Origin: Bacillota bacterium
GTDB lineage: Bacteria; Bacillota; Clostridia; Peptostreptococcales; Anaerovoracaceae
DNA: 26,156 nucleotides
Direction: 5' to 3'
Assembly: GCA_029219125.1 (NCBI GenBank)
Contig: JAQXSU010000074.1
Span: 1-26,156 of the forward strand
Numbering within the stretch: position 1 is the stretch's first letter; each line of letters opens with the position of its first letter. Below the pieces are notes generated by a model that worked only from the letters and a program-made list of their open reading frames with translations, did not search any database and was not told the origin of the DNA. Both the position numbers and the translations under genes were made by a program. Below are positions 23,794 to 26,156 of the stretch, in pieces.

Positions 23794-24555
23794 ATGAAAC
23801 TGAAAAAAGGCAGAATGCTGCATGTTTATGCGGGAAAGCTGGTCTTCCGAATTCTGGTATTCGGACTGGTAGTGTGGGCGTATGTGACGCGGCCCCAATA
23901 CTTCGACCTGATTTTTTCTGCGGAGATCCGGCCGGGACATTCCATGCCGGCAGGAGCCTGGGGCTTTCTGGGCATCTGGGCCCTTCTCATGGGAGGCATG
24001 ATTCTGCACATGATGCCTTCCAACTGGAGCCTGACCATGGGCAGCAAAAAGGAATTCGCGGACTACTATCAGCCGGTGGAGGGCTATGATGCGCTGGAGA
24101 TGTACCGATATGTGCAGAAAAACAACATTTCCGCCATATGGGTGCTGCTGGCATGGCTTTCGGTCAATGCGGTCTTCGGTGCCCTGTATGTATGGAATCT
24201 CATCGGCTTCCGGGAGCTGATCCTGCTTTCGGTGTTCTATTATGTATGCGACCTGATCTGCGTGGTCATCTGGTGTCCGTTCCAGCAGTTCTTTATCAGG
24301 AACAAATGCTGCGTCAACTGCCGGATTTTCAACTGGGGCCACTTCATGATGTTCACGCCGCTTTTGTTCATCCGGAATTTCTTCACCTGGAGCCTGTTTT
24401 TCACCAGTATCGTGGTGATGCTCCGATGGGAGATCACGCTGCTGAAACATCCGGAACGGTTTTGGGAGGGTTCCAATGCCACCCTGACCTGTGCCAGCTG
24501 TCAGGAGCAGATCTGCAGGATCAAGGGCAGAAAGTTTATCGACAAAACCCGCTAG
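23794..24555 (+). CDS. Uncharacterised cysteine-rich membrane protein
   Basis: 253 residues, starting 4 nt after the PHP stop with GGAAAGGAAG ahead, so probably in the same transcript. I see about five hydrophobic segments: residues 14-32, 54-74, 112-134, 141-161 and 184-211. Cysteines cluster near the membrane face: C152, C156, C161, then C172/C173/C176 (N-K-C-C-V-N-C-R-I-F-N-W-G-H) and C233/C236/C241 (C-A-S-C-Q-E-Q-I-C). The spacing looks able to hold a metal or an Fe-S cluster, but no known cluster motif is met. I do not recognise a named family. It may be a membrane partner of the redox module or simply an unrelated passenger gene. Confidence 0.75.
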   Translation: MKLKKGRMLHVYAGKLVFRILVFGLVVWAYVTRPQYFDLIFSAEIRPGHSMPAGAWGFLGIWALLMGGMILHMMPSNWSLTMGSKKEFADYYQPVEGYDALEMYRYVQKNNISAIWVLLAWLSVNAVFGALYVWNLIGFRELILLSVFYYVCDLICVVIWCPFQQFFIRNKCCVNCRIFNWGHFMMFTPLLFIRNFFTWSLFFTSIVVMLRWEITLLKHPERFWEGSNATLTCASCQEQICRIKGRKFIDKTR

Positions 24556-24580
24556 CCCGGCTTTTTTCTGACGGCGGGCT
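24554..24580 (+). terminator. Weak terminator-like hairpin after the membrane-protein gene
   Basis: AGCCCG (24554-24559) pairs with CGGGCT (24575-24580) across a 15-nt loop that contains six T's. The U-tract after the stem is poor (CTTGT), so termination is possible but not sure. Confidence 0.35.
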
Positions 24581-24581
24581 C

Positions 24582-24611
24582 TTGTATACTGCCGGCTGTT
24601 TGTGCTATACT
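24582..24611 (+). promoter_or_regulatory. Promoter of glnS
   Basis: -35 TTGTAT (24582-24587), 18 nt, then TATACT (24606-24611) with a TGC extension. The predicted start of transcription is near 24618, with a short leader to the ATG at 24661. Confidence 0.65.
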
Positions 24612-24660
24612 AATCCATAAGACATTTTTGGAAATATGACTATTTTTTTGGAGGATTGTT

Positions 24661-26156
24661 ATGTCAGACATGGAGATGACCACCAATTTTATACACACGA
24701 TGATCGATAAAGACCTGGAGGACGGCGTCTACAAAGAAGTGTACACCCGCTTCCCGCCGGAACCCAACGGGTACCTGCACATCGGACACGCCAAGTCCAT
24801 CTGCCTGAATTTCACCACGGCGGCCAAGTACGGCGGCAAGGTGAACCTGCGGTATGATGACACCAATCCGGTGAAGGAAGATGTGGAATACGTGGATTCC
24901 ATTGAAGAGGATGTGAAGTGGCTGGGTTTCACCTGGGAAAAGCGGCTCTGGGCGTCCGACTACTTTGACACCATGTATGAAGCAGCCGTAGAACTGATTA
25001 AGAAGGGAAAGGCTTTCGTCTGCGACCTTACCGGGGATGAGATAAAGGAATACCGCGGTACTCTGACGGAGCCGGGAAAGGAAAGCCCGTACAGAAACCG
25101 TTCCATTGAAGAAAACTTGCAGCTTTTCGAAGAGATGAAGGCAGGAAAATATAAAGACGGCGAGAAGGTGCTCCGTGCGAAGATTGATATGGCATCGCCG
25201 AACATCAACCTGCGGGATCCGATTATCTACCGGATTGCCCATGCATCGCACCATAACACCGGAGACAAGTGGTGCATCTATCCGATGTACGACTTCGCCC
25301 ATCCGATTGAGGACGCCATCGAAGGCATCACCCATTCCATCTGCACCCTGGAGTTTGAGGACCACCGTCCGCTGTATGACTGGGTGCTCCGTGAAGTGGG
25401 CTTCTGGCCGAATCCGCCGCGGCAGATTGAGTTTGCCCGTCTGAATCTGACGGGAACCGTCATGTCCAAGCGTTACCTGAAGGCCATGGTGGACGACGGT
25501 ACCGTGGAAGGCTGGGATGATCCGCGGATGCCGACCATCGCAGGAATCCGCCGCAGAGGCTATACGCCGGAAGCGGTGCGCAGCTTCTGTGAGATGATCG
25601 GTGTGGCCAAGTCCAACAGCACCATCGAATATTCCGTGCTGGAAGGATGCGTCCGGGATGATCTGAAGGAAAAGGTGGAGAGCCGCAACGTGGTATTCAA
25701 TCCGATCAAAGTGGTGATTACCAACTATTCGGAAACCCAGAGTGAACTGTGTACCATCGAAAACAACGCACAGGTGCCGGAAATGGGCACCCGTCAGGTA
25801 CCGTTCTCCAGAGAACTGTATGTGGACGGCGAGGACTTCATGGAAGTGCCGGTAAAGAAGTATTTCCGTCTCTTCCCTGGCAATGAAGTCCGGTTTAAGG
25901 GCGCTTACTTCATCACCTGCAACGATGTGGTGAAGAATGAAGACGGCTCCATCAAGGAGCTGCACTGCACCTACGATCCGGAAACCAGGAGCGGTTCCGG
26001 CTTCGAAGGCCGCAAAGTGAAGGGCACCATCCACTTCGTGGATGCCAAGACTGCAGTGCCGATCCGGATCCGGAAGTACAACTACCTTCTGAATGAAGAC
26101 GGCACGCCGAATGCCGACACCGTGGAACTGATCGATGCGCTGGCTGAGCCTTCCGT
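24661..26156 (+). CDS. glnS: Glutaminyl-tRNA synthetase, 3' end outside the window
   Basis: The frame is open from ATG 24661 (GGAGG 6 nt ahead) to the window edge, 498 codons, so about 50-60 C-terminal residues are missing from the usual ~550. The enzyme charges tRNA(Gln) with glutamine in the cytoplasm. Class I motifs are F-P-P-E-P-N-G-Y-L-H-I-G-H-A-K-S (HIGH at 40-43) and V-M-S-K-R (M268 S269 K270), the GlnRS form of KMSKS. F-E-D-H-R-P-L-Y-D-W-V-L and I-E-F-A-R-L-N-L-T are GlnRS-type and not GluRS-type. The part after residue ~340 is the beta-barrel anticodon-binding region. It stands alone behind its own promoter. Confidence 0.95.
   Translation, partial: MSDMEMTTNFIHTMIDKDLEDGVYKEVYTRFPPEPNGYLHIGHAKSICLNFTTAAKYGGKVNLRYDDTNPVKEDVEYVDSIEEDVKWLGFTWEKRLWASDYFDTMYEAAVELIKKGKAFVCDLTGDEIKEYRGTLTEPGKESPYRNRSIEENLQLFEEMKAGKYKDGEKVLRAKIDMASPNINLRDPIIYRIAHASHHNTGDKWCIYPMYDFAHPIEDAIEGITHSICTLEFEDHRPLYDWVLREVGFWPNPPRQIEFARLNLTGTVMSKRYLKAMVDDGTVEGWDDPRMPTIAGIRRRGYTPEAVRSFCEMIGVAKSNSTIEYSVLEGCVRDDLKEKVESRNVVFNPIKVVITNYSETQSELCTIENNAQVPEMGTRQVPFSRELYVDGEDFMEVPVKKYFRLFPGNEVRFKGAYFITCNDVVKNEDGSIKELHCTYDPETRSGSGFEGRKVKGTIHFVDAKTAVPIRIRKYNYLLNEDGTPNADTVELIDALAEPS

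Noticed and set aside
24664..26034. A 456-codon minus-strand open frame opposite glnS
   Set aside because: Shadow of glnS; the sense strand carries the HIGH and MSK motifs, a promoter and a GGAGG site.

Overview
The window looks like chromosomal DNA of a strictly anaerobic, fermentative member of the Clostridia (Firmicutes). Shine-Dalgarno sites are strong (GGAGG, AAGGGG), TTG and GTG starts occur beside ATG, and extended -10 promoters are present. It carries a four-gene NAD(P)H-linked [FeFe] hydrogenase set and a minimal peptidoglycan carboxypeptidase. I see no rRNA, tRNA, CRISPR array, insertion sequence or phage gene. The species cannot be named from the sequence alone.

Layout. (1) 1-961: the end of a probable DUF1836 regulator and a YbaK/EbsC-type Cys-tRNA deacylase, closed by a terminator that works in both directions. 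(2) 974-5883, minus: a 1060-residue J-like/TPR protein translationally coupled (ATGA overlap) to an HscC-like Hsp70. The J-like domain carries NPE where HPD is expected. (3) 6077-7806: cardiolipin synthase with a terminator. (4) 8164-14300: an oligopeptide ABC transporter in the order binding protein, two permeases, two ATPases, with a stem-loop after the binding-protein gene. (5) 14331-15251, minus: a VanY/DacB-type D,D-carboxypeptidase with a Pro/Asp/Glu repeat linker. (6) 15368-19876, minus: hndA-hndB-hndC-hndD, a soluble [FeFe] hydrogenase that exchanges electrons between H2 and NAD(P)(H), probably with ferredoxin as bifurcation partner. (7) 20015-23789: a regulatory-looking module around the hydrogenase. 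It has a stand-alone GHKL ATPase (minus) and, divergently, a DRTGG-type protein, an RsbW-like ATPase, a PAS-less sensory-type [FeFe] hydrogenase homologue (HydS-like), a second DRTGG-type protein and a PHP-domain phosphoesterase. (8) 23794-24555: a Cys-rich membrane protein closely following the module. (9) 24661 to the end: glutaminyl-tRNA synthetase, cut by the window edge.

The most interesting region is 15368-24555. A catalytic hydrogenase operon lies beside a compact gene set in which the hydrogenase-like protein keeps its H-cluster cysteines but has lost the usual proton-transfer residues. Its neighbours are two ATP-binding kinase-like proteins, two small DRTGG proteins and a putative phosphatase. 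The divergent promoters at 20607-20652 overlap, which suggests coordinated expression. I infer a hydrogen- or redox-sensing circuit that acts through protein phosphorylation. The HscC/J-TPR pair is the second interesting system.
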